DNA from: Muricea muricata
Lineage: Eukaryota; Cnidaria; Anthozoa; Malacalcyonacea; Plexauridae
NCBI GenBank assembly: GCA_963855995.1
Contig: OY979716.1
Coordinates: forward strand, 87,266,173 to 87,330,172
Direction of reading: 5' to 3'
DNA: 64,000 bases
The translations under genes and the position numbers were made by a program. The notes under the pieces are model-generated. The model searched no databases, had not been told where the DNA came from, and saw only the letters and a program-made list of their open reading frames with translations. Shown here one piece after another: positions 30,949 through 42,650 of the stretch (the stretch's first letter is position 1; each line of letters opens with the position of its first letter).

Positions 30949-33900
30949 CTATTTCTTTTTTCTTTTCTTTAAATTATTTTTATTCCTTGTCCGAAGAATA
31001 GCTTTTCGCAATGTGCGCACTCTGTCAGCCAGTTGACGGTCAGTGAATCTCGTTTGTAATTGGCGAAGCCTTGGTTTGTCGTTTACTACCTTGGCAACAT
31101 CTTTCATGTTGATTGGTTTGGAGGAGTGTGCCAGCTTAGAAAATACTGTATTGAAGACTTCATCTTCTTCAATCGTAAACAAAGACGTTGCAGTCTTTTT
31201 AGACCCAGATATCGATGGGCCATACACGCTCGCCTCGTCAAACTTGTCTTTACGACCATCATCACTCATTGCATCACTCTCATTATTCCTGTGATCTGGA
31301 ATTGCAATGATTTTAAGAATTAAGAATATTTCAAACAGGATTTAACATGTTCTGTGCTATTGGTGCCTTTTTACAATTGACTGGTCCAGCCAAATGTGTG
31401 TATTTTGAGTACACACAACAGTTGTTTCTTAATTTTAAAAATGGCAAAACTCAAATGATCACAAATAATCTAAACTTATACATATAAACTATCTTGCATA
31501 AACAGGCAGCTATTTGAGAAGCTTAAGACACTAAATGCAAAAACACTAAATAATAACCCCTTAAATGCCTAGGAATTTGTTTATGGTTATGAAACAACGG
31601 TTAAAGAGAGGTTCCAAACTGACAGGACTATTGATGTCTGAAAAATTGCCCCAGCAATTCGATTTCAAAGTTTATGTAGTATAAATAGAAACAGAACAGT
31701 ACTAAATTTTTAATTATTGTGACGTTTGGTATGTATATATGTAATGTAATCGCAATATTTTTGCTTTACCTCTTCCCTGCCCGGTCACTTCATTTTGTAA
31801 TGGAATATCTTTACCTACATAAGAGATGTCAAAAAAATTAGTATGCTTAGTCTAGATTAAAGTGAAGTATTCCCACTGTTGACTGGTCAAATGTAATTCT
31901 GGCGAGCCAATAAAAATCACTAACTCTTCCGATACCATCTTGATTCAGAAATTGCAATACATATAACTCAAATATGTTCCAAGTAGTTACAAACCTATGA
32001 GTCAAGTGTACAATTACTTTTAAAAAAGTTACACCATACCGCGAAATGAAAGTAGTTTCCGAGTATTCTAAACCGTGTTGTCGTTACACAGCTTAACGTT
32101 TTATATGTCAAACTTTTAATTATGTTGCATGGCGGGCGTGGGAAAGTATATCTTTTAATTCCACAGTCTGGTAGTCTAATCTTTTTGTCAAATCAGAACC
32201 CTCAGGAAACAGTAATTTTTATTTTTTCAATACATATCAATATATTTTATTTCACCTCTTTCCTCCCCTATCAAGTCATCTTGTGATGTAATATCTTCAC
32301 CTAGATTACAGGAGACATCATCATAATTAGTCATTTGATTAAAATCCAGCAGCCTATGGCGATTTCACATGAAAAATCAATAACACTGATTTACCATGGT
32401 AATTGCATTTAGTCGAGTTCAATTTCGTTTAATATCAAATGTGTGATTACAAATTTTAGTCACATTTTAATACATATCAATATATTTTATTTCACCTCTT
32501 TCCTCCCCTATCAAGTCATCTTGTGATGTAATATCTTCACCTAGATTACAGGAGACATCATCATAATTAGTCATTTGATTAAAATCCAGCAGCCTATGGC
32601 GATTTCACATGAAAAATCACTAACACTGATTTACCATGGTAATTGCATTGAGTCGAGTTCAACTTGGTTTAATATCAAATGTGTGATTACAAATTTTAGT
32701 CACATTTTAATACATATCAATATATTTTACTTCACCTCTTTCCTCCCCTATCAAGTCATCTTGTGATGTAATATCTTCACGTGCACCTAGATTGCAGGGA
32801 CATCATCATAATTATTTGATTAAAATCCAGCAGTCATTAGCGATTTCACATGAAAACATCAGAAACACTGATTTATAATAATTGCATTGAGTCGATTTGA
32901 ACATTTACATCAATTTTAAATGGAAAATTTCTAACTTCACGAATCAAATGTCAAGCTGTGTGGACAGAAGATCATTTAACTTTGACCAACAGCTTTCTGT
33001 AGTCAAACAATGTGTTTCTTCGCAGCAATTTCGGGATTTTTTAATAAGTCATATAATAAGCAAAATATTTCACTGTCAATGATTTTGTTTTTATCACAAA
33101 TTAGGTACCTCAGTTGGGGCGCTTTCCGTAAACACCAATGTTAAAGTATGTACGTTGTGTACTTATGATGTAGAAAAAGTCTAAAATCTAAACTTACTGA
33201 AAATTAAACTTACTGGCAACCGTACCCACGAAATCTGAATGTTTAAAAGTAATTTTGAGTTGGTAGGTAAATTTTCTAAGTGCTTCATTGCTGTTTGAAA
33301 TTTAAAGTAATTTGCTTGCGTGTAAAAATCAAACTTACCATCGTATGATTTAGGTTCTTTCAGACCAGCACGTCTTAAACGATCATCCAATGATTCTCTT
33401 TCCGTTGGCAAAGACGGCAAGTCATCAACTACCAAAGTATCTTTGCCAAAAAACGATCGTACTTTGTCCCGTACTTTCTTTTCCGGTATACCTTGCAGCA
33501 GCGGTATATGAATTACAGTGTCCCTCACTTGTTCCATCGTGATGGATTGATGTTTTATATTAGAGGCAAAAGCTGATTTTACTTCAAGGACTTGCGCAGG
33601 GGTCCACTTATACCGTCCAGGTGAACTTTCTGAGTGTCGACTGGACAACTCTACATCATCATCAGCCAAATCGCCAGTTCTTTTAGTGCTTGGTCCATCA
33701 CCTGACCGCATTATTTTGGCTAATTCTTTGGATGTTTTGACTGCAGACTTGCTTTTATTTTGCAACAAATAATAACGATCTGCAGTAGATGATTTATGAA
33801 CCATAAGGTTCGCCAAGTCGCCATGCATTTCTTCTTTGCGTTCGTGGACCGCGGAAACAGCAGCCTTTCGAAAAGAGGTGGCCCCACCTGCAGAAGTCTT

Positions 33901-36318
33901 CTTCCCAAAAACTTTCCCCCAACAAGCTCCTATCTGGGCACCGACTTGGGACGAATGCATCTTCGATTGATTTGTGGATAAAAATAGTGGTGAACATGCA
34001 TCTGTGCTCACATCTCCCAAACTATTTCTAAATTTTGCAACGAAGATTTTAGTGTACCTGTGCAGCGATGCAGTGAACACAACATTGACAGGGCCATGGG
34101 TGGTGAAGGTTTTGTGTTCTTTGACTCTAACGACAAAGCACCCGTCTTCTTCAGTCGCAGCTTCAAACTCTCCAAGAGTCATATTGGCCAGCGTGCCAGA
34201 TCTGCTGCCATTGTTGATGCAGATAGTTGTCAGCAGATAGTCCCTTACGGAAGTATATTCCACTTGGCTTGGCGTATCGTCCTCCTTTTCGTATCGACCC
34301 AAGAGACTTATAGCTGCCCTCGCAACATGGGAAGTGTCGAATTCTTTTATTTGTCCAGGGGTTTTCATCGATGACATATCTTCCATTCTCTTCTCCCAAA
34401 AACGATCCTGACTCTTCTTTCTAAAGGACCTGGCCCAAAGCTTCGTTTGCTCTATCAAACTAGTCAACTGTTCAGGCGAAACATTCACGTCTATGTTCTC
34501 GCACTTTAAAAATGAGTAAAATTGAGCCAAGGATCCGAGGTAAGATTTTGTTGTGCCAGGTTGCTTTTCTTTCTCAAACCTATTCAACCACTCATTCTGT
34601 AGCTTTATCCTTTGTAGTATGTTGGTTAGACTTGGACTGGAACTGTCGATATAGTTGACAACCAACTCAACCTGTCTACGACATTGAGTCGCGGAACGAG
34701 TCCCCCTACTTCCGCCATCTGCCCCTAGAAGCCAACTTTCAAAGTTGTCGAATATTTTCTTCAACTCGGCATCAAATACAGGCGCGCTTGTCACTTGTTC
34801 GTCCTTCTCTGGTTCTTCATTCTCTGGTTCTTCATTCTCTGGTCCTTCATGCTTATCATTACTTGACTCGGCGTGGACATCATTTGAGTCATCACTATTG
34901 TCCGTGCTGCTGCCGTAAATAGATTTATACACATTCTCGTGGGACTTCTTCTTTTTCTTTGGAGGAGCTACAGGTTTATAGTCTTCGGAAGATGATACAC
35001 TTGAATCGCTCACATCAACTGATTCACTTGATTCGTAAGGGTCTACCACATCGACTTCATGAGGTGTGGCATTAGCAAGGCACATCTTGTAGGCTTTACT
35101 ATTCAGCTTCAGTTTATGCACGTCGGTCAAATGGTTTTGAATGCGTTTCACTACAGACATGCAATTGTTGTAAGGACAGATGACGCTCTTGTATTCCCGT
35201 TTTGTCTTTCGTCTTGCTTTATCTTTTGCCTTTCTCAGATTAAATGAATTAAGCACAGACCGCGCTTTCCTAGGACTCCAAGCATGGCAATTTCTCATAT
35301 GTCGCGGAAGATGCACCACTTTGGACTTGCATTCTGGAACCGGACACGAATGCTTCACTCTCTCTTTCGGCTCAGGTTTTTCTGAACAACCCACGTCGGT
35401 ATCCTCAGGAGGTTGAGAAAGCGTGCATTCTTTTACATGGGCAACAACCGTTTCAGTATTGCTTTTCTACAAAACAGTTAGACACATAGCACTGAACACA
35501 TATTAGCACTGAAATATTAAACCTGTAACAGAAGGTAATGATCGACCAAGATTTTCGTTTAACCACACAGATCTACAAAATTATTTCTCAGAAAGTATTT
35601 TATGTCTGTCTAACTAAAAGTCTATATCAGGGGGCTCTTTCATCGTTTATTCCCTGGCTGAAATATTTTTTAACTCGCTGAGTGCAAATCCCAACTTTTA
35701 TCAAAACTTACGACAAATGTTTTCAATTTTTAACTATGTCACTGAAAAAGACCCTATAACAGTAATTTAAGTCTTCTGGCTATGTCACTAGCCTGAGGAA
35801 TAACTCGATCAAGGTGTTTAAAACAAAAGTGACAAGAGAAATTACATTAATAAATTAATTTCATTTCTTAATTTTCCAAAAGTATCATTAAAGCTAATTA
35901 AACAGTGTAATATAAGTTCGAAAGGTAAGTATATGTAGCATACTAACTTCTTTTGACTCGTAACATTCTTGCTGCTCATCTTCTCTTGCTTTGTTTTCAT
36001 CAAGTAAAACTCGCATATCTTCAACATATCCGAGGATCTCCGCCTTAATAGTCTGTGAAAAACAAAACAAAAGGCTTATTTAGGGTAGTCTATATGGAAT
36101 AGCTTTTATAGCAAGGCGTGAGCCTTCGATCACTGTCAATGTTTGTCTTGTTTATTTTTTCACTAATTGGATCCATTGTTTGTCCGCATTTTGTAATGGT
36201 TTGACCAGTAGAAAATTAAATGTTTAAAACTAACCTTATTTGGTAACACCATTTTTAGATCAACATTTCTTTCCATTCCCTTATCCGACAATTCATCTTC
36301 AAACACACCACCACAATC
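30949..36318 (-). CDS. Gene B copy 1: C2H2 zinc-finger / tyrosine-recombinase / SANT-like protein, 8 exons assigned
   Basis: Exons in order: 36235-36318, 35948-36052, 33339-35466, 32736-32786, 32496-32540, 32256-32300, 31770-31814 and 30949-31295. All have AG/GT borders and agreeing phases, and they total 2,850 nt (949 aa plus stop) without interruption. The 2.1-kb exon, numbered from its GTG at 35394, encodes two fingers of C-x4-C-x9-H-x4-H (C17/C22/H32/H37 and C73/C78/H88/H93), an acidic Ser-rich linker, a core-binding helix region (TTKSYLGSLAQFYSFL), then the recombinase fold with R398 (GSRSGTLAN), K428, R509 (ATSFRKAAV), H533 (MVHKSSTADRYY) and Y541/Y542. This is the R-K-R-H-Y pentad with the box-II His before Arg replaced. 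Residues 595-650 (WTPAQVLEVKSAF...) and the last exon (FTIEEDEVFNTVFSK...) look like two SANT/Myb-like segments. The first exon was not found. It is either a Crypton-like mobile recombinase or a domesticated relative. Confidence 0.8.
32221..32940 (-). repeat. Three tandem 240-bp units, each carrying one micro-exon of gene B
   Basis: The units begin at 32221, 32461 and 32701 at an exact 240-bp spacing. Each holds a 45-nt exon (51 nt in the third, which has a GTGCAC insertion at its 5' side) flanked by identical acceptor (TGTAATCTAG) and donor (GTGAAATAAA or GTGAAGTAAA) sequence. The exons are phase 1 on both sides, so any number preserves the frame. A diverged fourth relative is the exon at 31770-31814. 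Copy 2 has only two units here (exons 55351-55395 and 55592-55642). Confidence 0.9.
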
Positions 36319-36478
36319 CTAAAAAATAGTAATCCACAGTGTAAGGTAGTCGTATAAAGTTAAAATCAAGGATTATTTGAGGAGTAATTAAGCACTGAAT
36401 AACCATTATTTCAAGTACCAGTGAAGAAAAAGATTGTTGTTTCAAAAAGAGACAAAGTAAAAAATCAAACAATTTAAC

Positions 36479-37413
36479 TTGAGTCTGTATGCATATGTTT
36501 ATAACCCTAACACTGGTAAACACTCTGTCAAATTATGTATGTTTGGTATTAAAATTGACAACTCTGTATCAGTATCCGGCTCTGTATCAGTTGGAGTACT
36601 CCAAGGCTCCATATTGAGTCCATTATTATTTGCCCTGTTTATAAACAATCTTCCAAATACAACGGTACGTTGCAATATGCTAATGTGTGCTGATGACACA
36701 GTTCTATTTTTCTGGGCAAAAGAAGTGAGTGACATTGAAAGGGTCTTAAATACGGAGTTAGAGTTAATTTATACATGGCTCCAGAAGAATAAATTACTTC
36801 TTAACATTATCAAGACAGAAGTTGTTATTTTTGGAATTGGGCCTAAGCTAGCGCGAGTTGCAAACTTCTGTCTTCAAAGCACCAACTAAAACGATTCATG
36901 GAGTATAAATATTTAGGCGTAGTCCTTGATGATGGCCTTACTTGGAAAACACATGTGGACTATATCTCTTTTAAGGTCGGAAAGCGGTTAGGATTGCTTC
37001 GCAGAACTAGAGAAGACCTTACAGCGAATGCCGCCAATTTGATCTATAAATCATTTATACTGCCAATTTTGGATTATTGTGACTCGGTTTGGGCCTATTG
37101 CAATAGAGGTGACATTGATCGTTTAGGGCGCCTATAGAATCGTGCTGCTCGAATTGTTATGAGAAGCACTCGTAGTGCTCCAGCTCTGGCCAACCTCAAA
37201 TGGAACAGCGTAGAAGACAGGGGAAATAAACATATTTTTAAATTAGTCAATTTGTGCTTGGAAAAGACTCCTCAGTTTTTACATAACTATTTTTCTTATA
37301 ATAGAGACATAATAACAAGGTCAACCAGACAAAGTAATTTTTTATATCTACCGAAGGTACGAACCGAAGCTGCTAAGAAATCTTTTTACGTTAATCATGG
37401 TATTACAAACTAA
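36479..37413 (+). pseudogene. 5'-truncated LINE reverse-transcriptase fragment
   Basis: The plus strand reads GVLQGSILSPLLFALFINNL, then CADDTVLFF (the YADD box mutated to CADD) and IYTWLQKNKLLLNI. After a frameshift it reads YKYLGVVLDDGLTWKTHVDY, RRTREDLTANAANLIYKSFI, LPILDYCDSVWAYCNRGDID, and again after a stop RAARIVMRSTRSAPALANLK. These are the palm-to-thumb segments of a Jockey/CR1-type reverse transcriptase, different from the 1-4.8 kb LINE. It lies in opposite orientation just upstream of the first assigned gene B exon, where the missing 5' exon would be expected. Confidence 0.85.
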
Positions 37414-37544
37414 TACCATGATATGAGGGAAATTAGTGATTAAATGTCCCTCACCCTCGGAGTCCCCCCCCCCTCGGGAATTCCACAAACCTTCCTCGGC
37501 TTTCGGGGACATTTAATCACTAATTCCCTCATATCATAGTATTA
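37411..37544. mobile_element. 134-bp foldback MITE with ~39-bp arms
   Basis: TAATACCATGATATGAGGGA continues to TTAGTGATTAAATGTCCC. The right arm is its reverse complement with two or three differences. The loop is C-rich (CCCTCGG, CCCCTCGGGAATTCC). The copy 2 counterpart is at about 59504-59617. It sits at the end of the LINE fragment. Confidence 0.75.
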
Positions 37545-38048
37545 CTTATAATAATTAAATGTGTTCCATTCATTCACATACTTACATTTACTACAGTTTC
37601 CATTTTAATAATCAGGGCCATTATTTGCTCTTTATTTTTACCATTCTTTAGAAAGCTAAAGCCTACTTTCACAATGCAGTCCATTTTCAACTCTCCACTA
37701 CAACTTGCAACTCAAATGTGGAACTACAAATATGAAAAATATCTACAAATTTTACTCCTAGAAGGCAACTTTCACGTGTTTGGCCTTTTCATGAGACAAC
37801 AGCTATTGTGCTTACATAGCTGTACTCCCCTATGTTTCACTATGTTCCAGCTAAAGAATAACGCAGGTTTATTTCCAAAATTAAATTCTGTTTTAGGAAA
37901 ATTATCATATTGCAGCTAGTGACGATCACAATCTTGTATGTAACTTTCATTTGGTAGAAATCGAACGCCAAACAAAACCCAAACGAAATGCTACTAGGTA
38001 GACAGGTGCGTGGATAAAACGAACTCGATAAAAGAATTTCTGACAACT

Positions 38049-39044
38049 GGAGCCGGTTGTACGAAAGTTGGATAAGTTATCCAGTGGATAAGTCCTATCC
38101 AATGGATAAATCTCCTATCCGATGGATAGCTATCCGCCAGATAAAAATGCGTTGTATGTCTGTATGAAGCATGAATAGCAGGGTGAATAGCTATGCGTTG
38201 CTATGCAAAATGACGAATTTTCAATATCAATATTTCTTAAAGATAAAAAAATACTTGATTTTCACCATGTCGTCGTGCATAAAAAAGCGAAAAGACCGTC
38301 AACACATCCAAAACACAAGGAAAACCTCCGAGCTCATAGAATCCTTCTTTGATTTCATCCTTTTCTTGTTGGGCTTGCGGAAATTTTACAAAATCATTCA
38401 GTTTACGAGCAACAGCGAGAGTTACTCGACGCGAACAATCCTCGAAACGGTAGATTTGTCTGCTCCTGCAATAGAGTCTCCAGTAATTTGCAAGAAGCTG
38501 CATATAGCTAAAATCTCAACGTAATTAACACTTGGTTGGTCGCTGAAATAGGGAAAATTCTGTTGGTTGACAGTCGTATTTCGTCTTCAACAAGTCGCGA
38601 ACGATGTATGAAATTGTTTCTTTGCCGAAACGATACCATGATCACAATTCTTTGTCTGAATAGTAACGCAAGATATTTTCGTTTGGAATTTCTCGCCTGA
38701 AAACTCTGCTCGTCTGTGTACTTGCGGTAGCTTATACAAATGAAAACCGGGAATTCTGTTTCGCGCCAAGTGTCGAAAATATTATAAATATTTCAATTTG
38801 AACTTGTTTTTAAAACAGAAACATACAAGTTTTAACGCTATGAACATACGTTACACTTTTAACGCTTTATTCACCGTATAGTGTACTTAAACTACCTCCG
38901 GAACTCGGATAAATTTATTCAACGAATAGTGCATTTTTATTTTTTATGGGTAACGCTATCCAAGCTTCGTACAAGGAGATTTTCATTCTGGATAAAATTT
39001 ATCCGCTGGATAGCGACTTATCCACCTTTCGTGCAGCCGGCCCC
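38049..39044. mobile_element. PIF/Harbinger element remnant, copy 1
   Basis: The ends are GGAGCCGGTTGTACGAAAG on the left and, inverted, GGGGCCGGCTGCACGAAAGG on the right. Both continue into repeated ATCCGGTGGATAA-like subterminal motifs (about 38077-38150 and 38985-39020). The interior has a minus-strand HARBI1-type transposase fragment. Terminal repeats plus transposase identity fix the superfamily. The 3-bp target duplication is not clear. Confidence 0.8.
38270..38630 (-). pseudogene. HARBI1-type transposase fragment (copy 1)
   Basis: The minus strand reads RRVTLAVARKLNDFVKFPQA and QQEKDEIKEGFYELGGFPCV, the region before the first catalytic Asp of PIF/Harbinger nucleases (which normally continues as a GCVDGTH-type motif). 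Here the reading breaks into unrelated sequence right after CVL, so no catalytic residue remains. The upstream part matches copy 2 but is frameshifted. Confidence 0.75.
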
Positions 39045-39384
39045 AGTGTTCTAACAGTTTAATTCAATAAAGCTGAGTTGAACTATCAACAGGTCGGTTG
39101 CATTAGCTGAATATCGATGAACCGTTCAAATCATTCGAATTTTTCAATCGTAAATCGTACAATCATCAATCGTCAATCGCTTCGAACTAGAATTTAACAG
39201 TTAAATAGAACTAACTATAGTATAGTATAATAAGAGATATCATGATAACAAGGCTATTAATATGTGACAATAAACAACAATTAACACGTACTAGATTATA
39301 ACGCGTATTTAATTACTAAAGTAGAAACATGCAATATCGTAACTGATTTTTGCAATTACGCTGATTTGAAAGACAATATACAAT

Positions 39385-41285
39385 TTAGCGCTTAAACCTA
39401 ACTTTACTTAACCGAAGGGCGCTTGCGCGAGTACTAGACTATGCTTGAATATCCAAATTAATGCGTTAAACATGATACTGCGCACGTAAATATTGGTGGC
39501 CTTTTAGCCGATAGGTATTATTGATTGATATAAACAATCCCCCGAATGCTTAAACACAAACTATGGTAAGAGGAAACCATGTACTTACTTCGTTTTGGTT
39601 TGCGCACGCACCAATTCGTAGCTTATAAGTTAACTTTACTTTATCCAAATGGAGTAGATAGTTTAAATGTAGAGCGGTTGCTTACTCGCAAGGGTCTACA
39701 CAACAACTGACTTAAACTGACGAATTGGCTGCTTATACACGCAATAAAAACACCGGAATAAATTCCCCAGAAACCTATTGCTTACGCAGCGGATATAGTT
39801 TACTTGGGTTAGTTTACCGCAATTTGTGCATTTGCTGTTGAAACGTGCTTTAAGCTGTGGGAAGATTATGAATTTGCGCAATTTTAATCGGAACTGTTTG
39901 TTCATAACGGAAAATAACAAGTTTGCTTGTTTGTGCAAAAATTGCATGAAACATCCTATCGCATTTATAATATTCGCGCGTTTCGAAACCAACATTCCGG
40001 CCCCTTAAAGCCTTTACCTACATTCCTATGGGTTCAAAACAAGTGGAATAGAACTAAAGTAGCACTAAATTAAACATTCTTTGATATTACTTTACGGATC
40101 GCGCGGGACCATCTTTACGGTTGGCATGAATTTGGAGGAAATGTCCAGGAGGGAAGAATAGAAGTTTGGTTAAAATGATGAACTTTCTGCAAAATTTGAA
40201 AAAAATAACTTATGTCGATCTATTTATTTTTTCTCAAGAATCTGTAATACATGACACTATATTTTTGTAGAACAAATAATCCCATACAGAGCCTCAATTT
40301 CCTGTACGGGTGGGTTTCAATCACCTGATACATTTACCGCTTGGTGGTCAACCAGGAGTGGAAACACGATGATCGGATTGACTAGTATTTATCATAGGTA
40401 CTGACCTTTTGTTGGGTAGCAAGTATATACAATTTAGCGAAATTTGCTTGTTTCCATAGGGCAAAAATGGGCAATATGTGTAAAGTTGACCATCAAGCGT
40501 TGCCCTACGTAAAGGTGAACGTGCAATCAACCTATTGAAAAAGTTTAAATATCATGCAAGATAGCCCTCAATGTAACCTTTCATTAGATTTATACAAGAC
40601 AAAATAAGTCGCAACTTAACTAAGACGCGACTTACATAAGACGCGAGCGTGTCGTATAAACGGTTCAAAATGCGTGATGGTGTCTTCGATAAGACGCGCT
40701 AGGCAGGCTCCTATAAAGGGTCAAGCTCGCGACTTATGTAAGTCGCGACTTATTTTGTCTTATATAAATGGCCCTATTGTGTTTTAATACTTGCACAGAC
40801 TTAATGCCAAAGCTATCATCATTTTTGTCACCACCCATCTCTACATTTTTGCTCGCTAATATATAAATTCTATTTACTAACTACAAGTACGATAGCTTTT
40901 GATTTCTGCAATAGATTACGTCCATCATGGCAGGCAAAGCACCCAGATAGTTTCCATAATTCACTCCCTGTATTTTTTCTTTTTAACAACAGTCATTGTT
41001 TATGCTGTTGCTGAAGGAGCTTCACAAGCAGTCTTTTATCTCCATCACCACCTAGAACACGAAACAGTCCACTCAGAATGAAGTTACAATGAACTTAAGG
41101 TGCTACAGAACACAGGTTTAAAAACAATTCCAATACAAAATACATTATACAGGATTAAGTATTTGGCAGCTGTTTTCATTGCTAACTGGGTACGACAAAC
41201 AGATACACATGCTTCCAAGTATAAATATCACGTGACTCTACAATCCCTCACAAAAATTATGAGACCACCAATATAAAAGTGTATT
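39385..41285. other. Unduplicated spacer, no gene
   Basis: Homology with copy 2 ends at 39384. The following 1.9 kb has only short random frames and one palindromic MITE (listed separately). Confidence 0.45.
40586..40772. mobile_element. ~187-bp MITE with AAGACAAAATAAGTCGC ends
   Basis: The left arm (ATACAAGACAAAATAAGTCG, then CGACTTACATAAGACGCGAGC) and the inverted right arm (ATATAAGACAAAATAAGTCG, then CGACTTACATAAGTCGCGAGC) match closely. The left arm has about 14 extra bases. CpG-containing GACGCG motifs recur inside. The target duplication is unclear. Confidence 0.7.
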
Positions 41286-41289
41286 TGTG

Positions 41290-41392
41290 CCTCCCCTCCC
41301 CCCTACAAAGCAATGTTGCTTGTGATGAGCAGGAACTTTTGTCGTACTGTTGCTCGTCTAACACCCAACATTGCTTGTAGGGGGGAGGGGGG
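41290..41392. mobile_element. ~103-bp foldback element with C-rich ends
   Basis: CCTCCCCTCCCCCCTACAAA then GCAATGTTG on the left pairs with CAACATTGCTTGTAGGGGGG on the right. The loop is about 45 bp. The G-rich arm strand could form a quadruplex. Confidence 0.65.
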
Positions 41393-41749
41393 AACAATAA
41401 CATCAAATAATGTCACAAACCTGCTAATTCAATAGATTTATATGCAAGTCTCAATATATTTTGTGAAGGACTGTAGGTTACAAGCTACCTGTAACACAGA
41501 AACTGATGAACCTAATCCTAATCTTACACACTGATGTAACTGAATAAATGTAAACTATTTTTTATTCTTTTCCAAACATTTTTGAAAGGTGCAGGTGCCA
41601 CAAGTATGAGTCCAGTTGATTATGAATTGTTACTTGCCATTTTATATAACATTACTGGTCCACATCACAACACAAGTATTTTTTCAAATTTAAGTAAATG
41701 TGTTTATGCAATAAAAATAGTTAACATCAAGTACGAGGTGCGCTGCGGG

Positions 41750-42650
41750 TTATTATTATGTATATTTATGCTGCTCTGCAACTTTCGCGGGCTTTTAGAC
41801 CAATAGCATGAGGGCTAATAGCGGCATGGCTTGGGGGGCAGTTTCTTATGGTCATTTGCCAGCTGGGTTTCACACTGGATACTTCGATTTCCCAACCCTC
41901 CCCACCCGTGGACGGTGGGTATTTTTCTGTGGGTTGCCCTGTCCCTTGTGCTATGCCTGGCTGCTTGCCATCGGCTACTTGCTGAAATTGCGTTTCCTTG
42001 CTAACTGTTTCGGGCTGCTTGCCCGTTGTTATTGCTATATGCTTGTCCTATGTGTCTCCGTTTGCTTAGGTTGTGAGTAGCGTATTCTGTGCCGTTCGTC
42101 ACTGGTCACTGTCCAGTGCTCATTTGGTGCGTGCTCGTGTCTGTATAGGAGTGTTACTGTTGTCATGTTGTGCTGCTGTTCTTTGTTTGTGCAGGTGTCT
42201 GTGTTTAGGTTGGCCAGAGTTTATCTCGGGCGTCGTGTTAGCTTGTCTTGTGTTACTGTATTAATGTTGTCACTTGCTACCGCACCTGCTCGCTGGGCTT
42301 GTTCTCCGGCTACTCCGGATGATTTTTTTTTTAAATCTTTTTTTGTTGCTTTTTTGCGTTACACGTTTGCACCTTGTCACAGGACTTATTGGTAAGTGTT
42401 TTTATCCCCATTTTTTGTGGGGGGGGGGGCTATCTCTTTCCAGTAAACTTGTTATAGTATCTTACTCATCTCCACGTTTTATCGTGTGACAATAGCTCTG
42501 TCCGCGGAGAGGTGAATTCTCGGCATCAAACAGATTTTTCTTGTCGGATGGTCCGGATGACTCTGCAACCTAGAAGACAGCAGCCCAGTGAAGATCACTG
42601 TTAGCTAGCTTGCCGAGAAAACATAGACGCCTAAACCGTCTCCAACAGAG
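41750..42650. other. GC-richer, A-poor island, unassigned
   Basis: From about 41800 to 42300 the plus strand is rich in T, G and C and poor in A, unlike the AT-rich surroundings. It holds several overlapping Cys/Leu-rich frames in different phases (for example 41808-42080 and 42073-42264), typical of composition and not of coding. A GTAAGT donor-like site follows at 42392-42397. It could be an LTR, a CpG-rich 5' region or captured foreign sequence. No paired repeat was found to support an LTR. Confidence 0.35.

Larger units (their letters stand above)
29051..39384 (+). repeat. Large duplicated unit, copy 1
   Basis: Homology with 46955-61922 starts at ACTGTTATTTACCAACTATG and ends at TTTGAAAGACAATATA, same orientation. 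Copy 1 lacks three insertions found in copy 2 (2,083 bp, 233 bp and 2,777 bp) and has about 740 bp (36328-37066) that copy 2 lacks. It holds gene A exons 2-3, gene B, a LINE fragment and a Harbinger remnant. Exon 1 of gene A is upstream of the visible homology because copy 2 is cut there by the assembly gap. Confidence 0.95.

Noticed and set aside
33720-35416. Short plus- and minus-strand frames overlapping gene B exon 3 (and the same set at 56584-58338)
   Set aside because: They are shadows of the 2.1-kb coding exon, which is the only frame with domains, splice borders and conservation between copies.
41290-41392. Rho-independent terminator
   Set aside because: The strong stem with C/G-runs lies in a eukaryotic, gene-free stretch, and the arms look like element ends.
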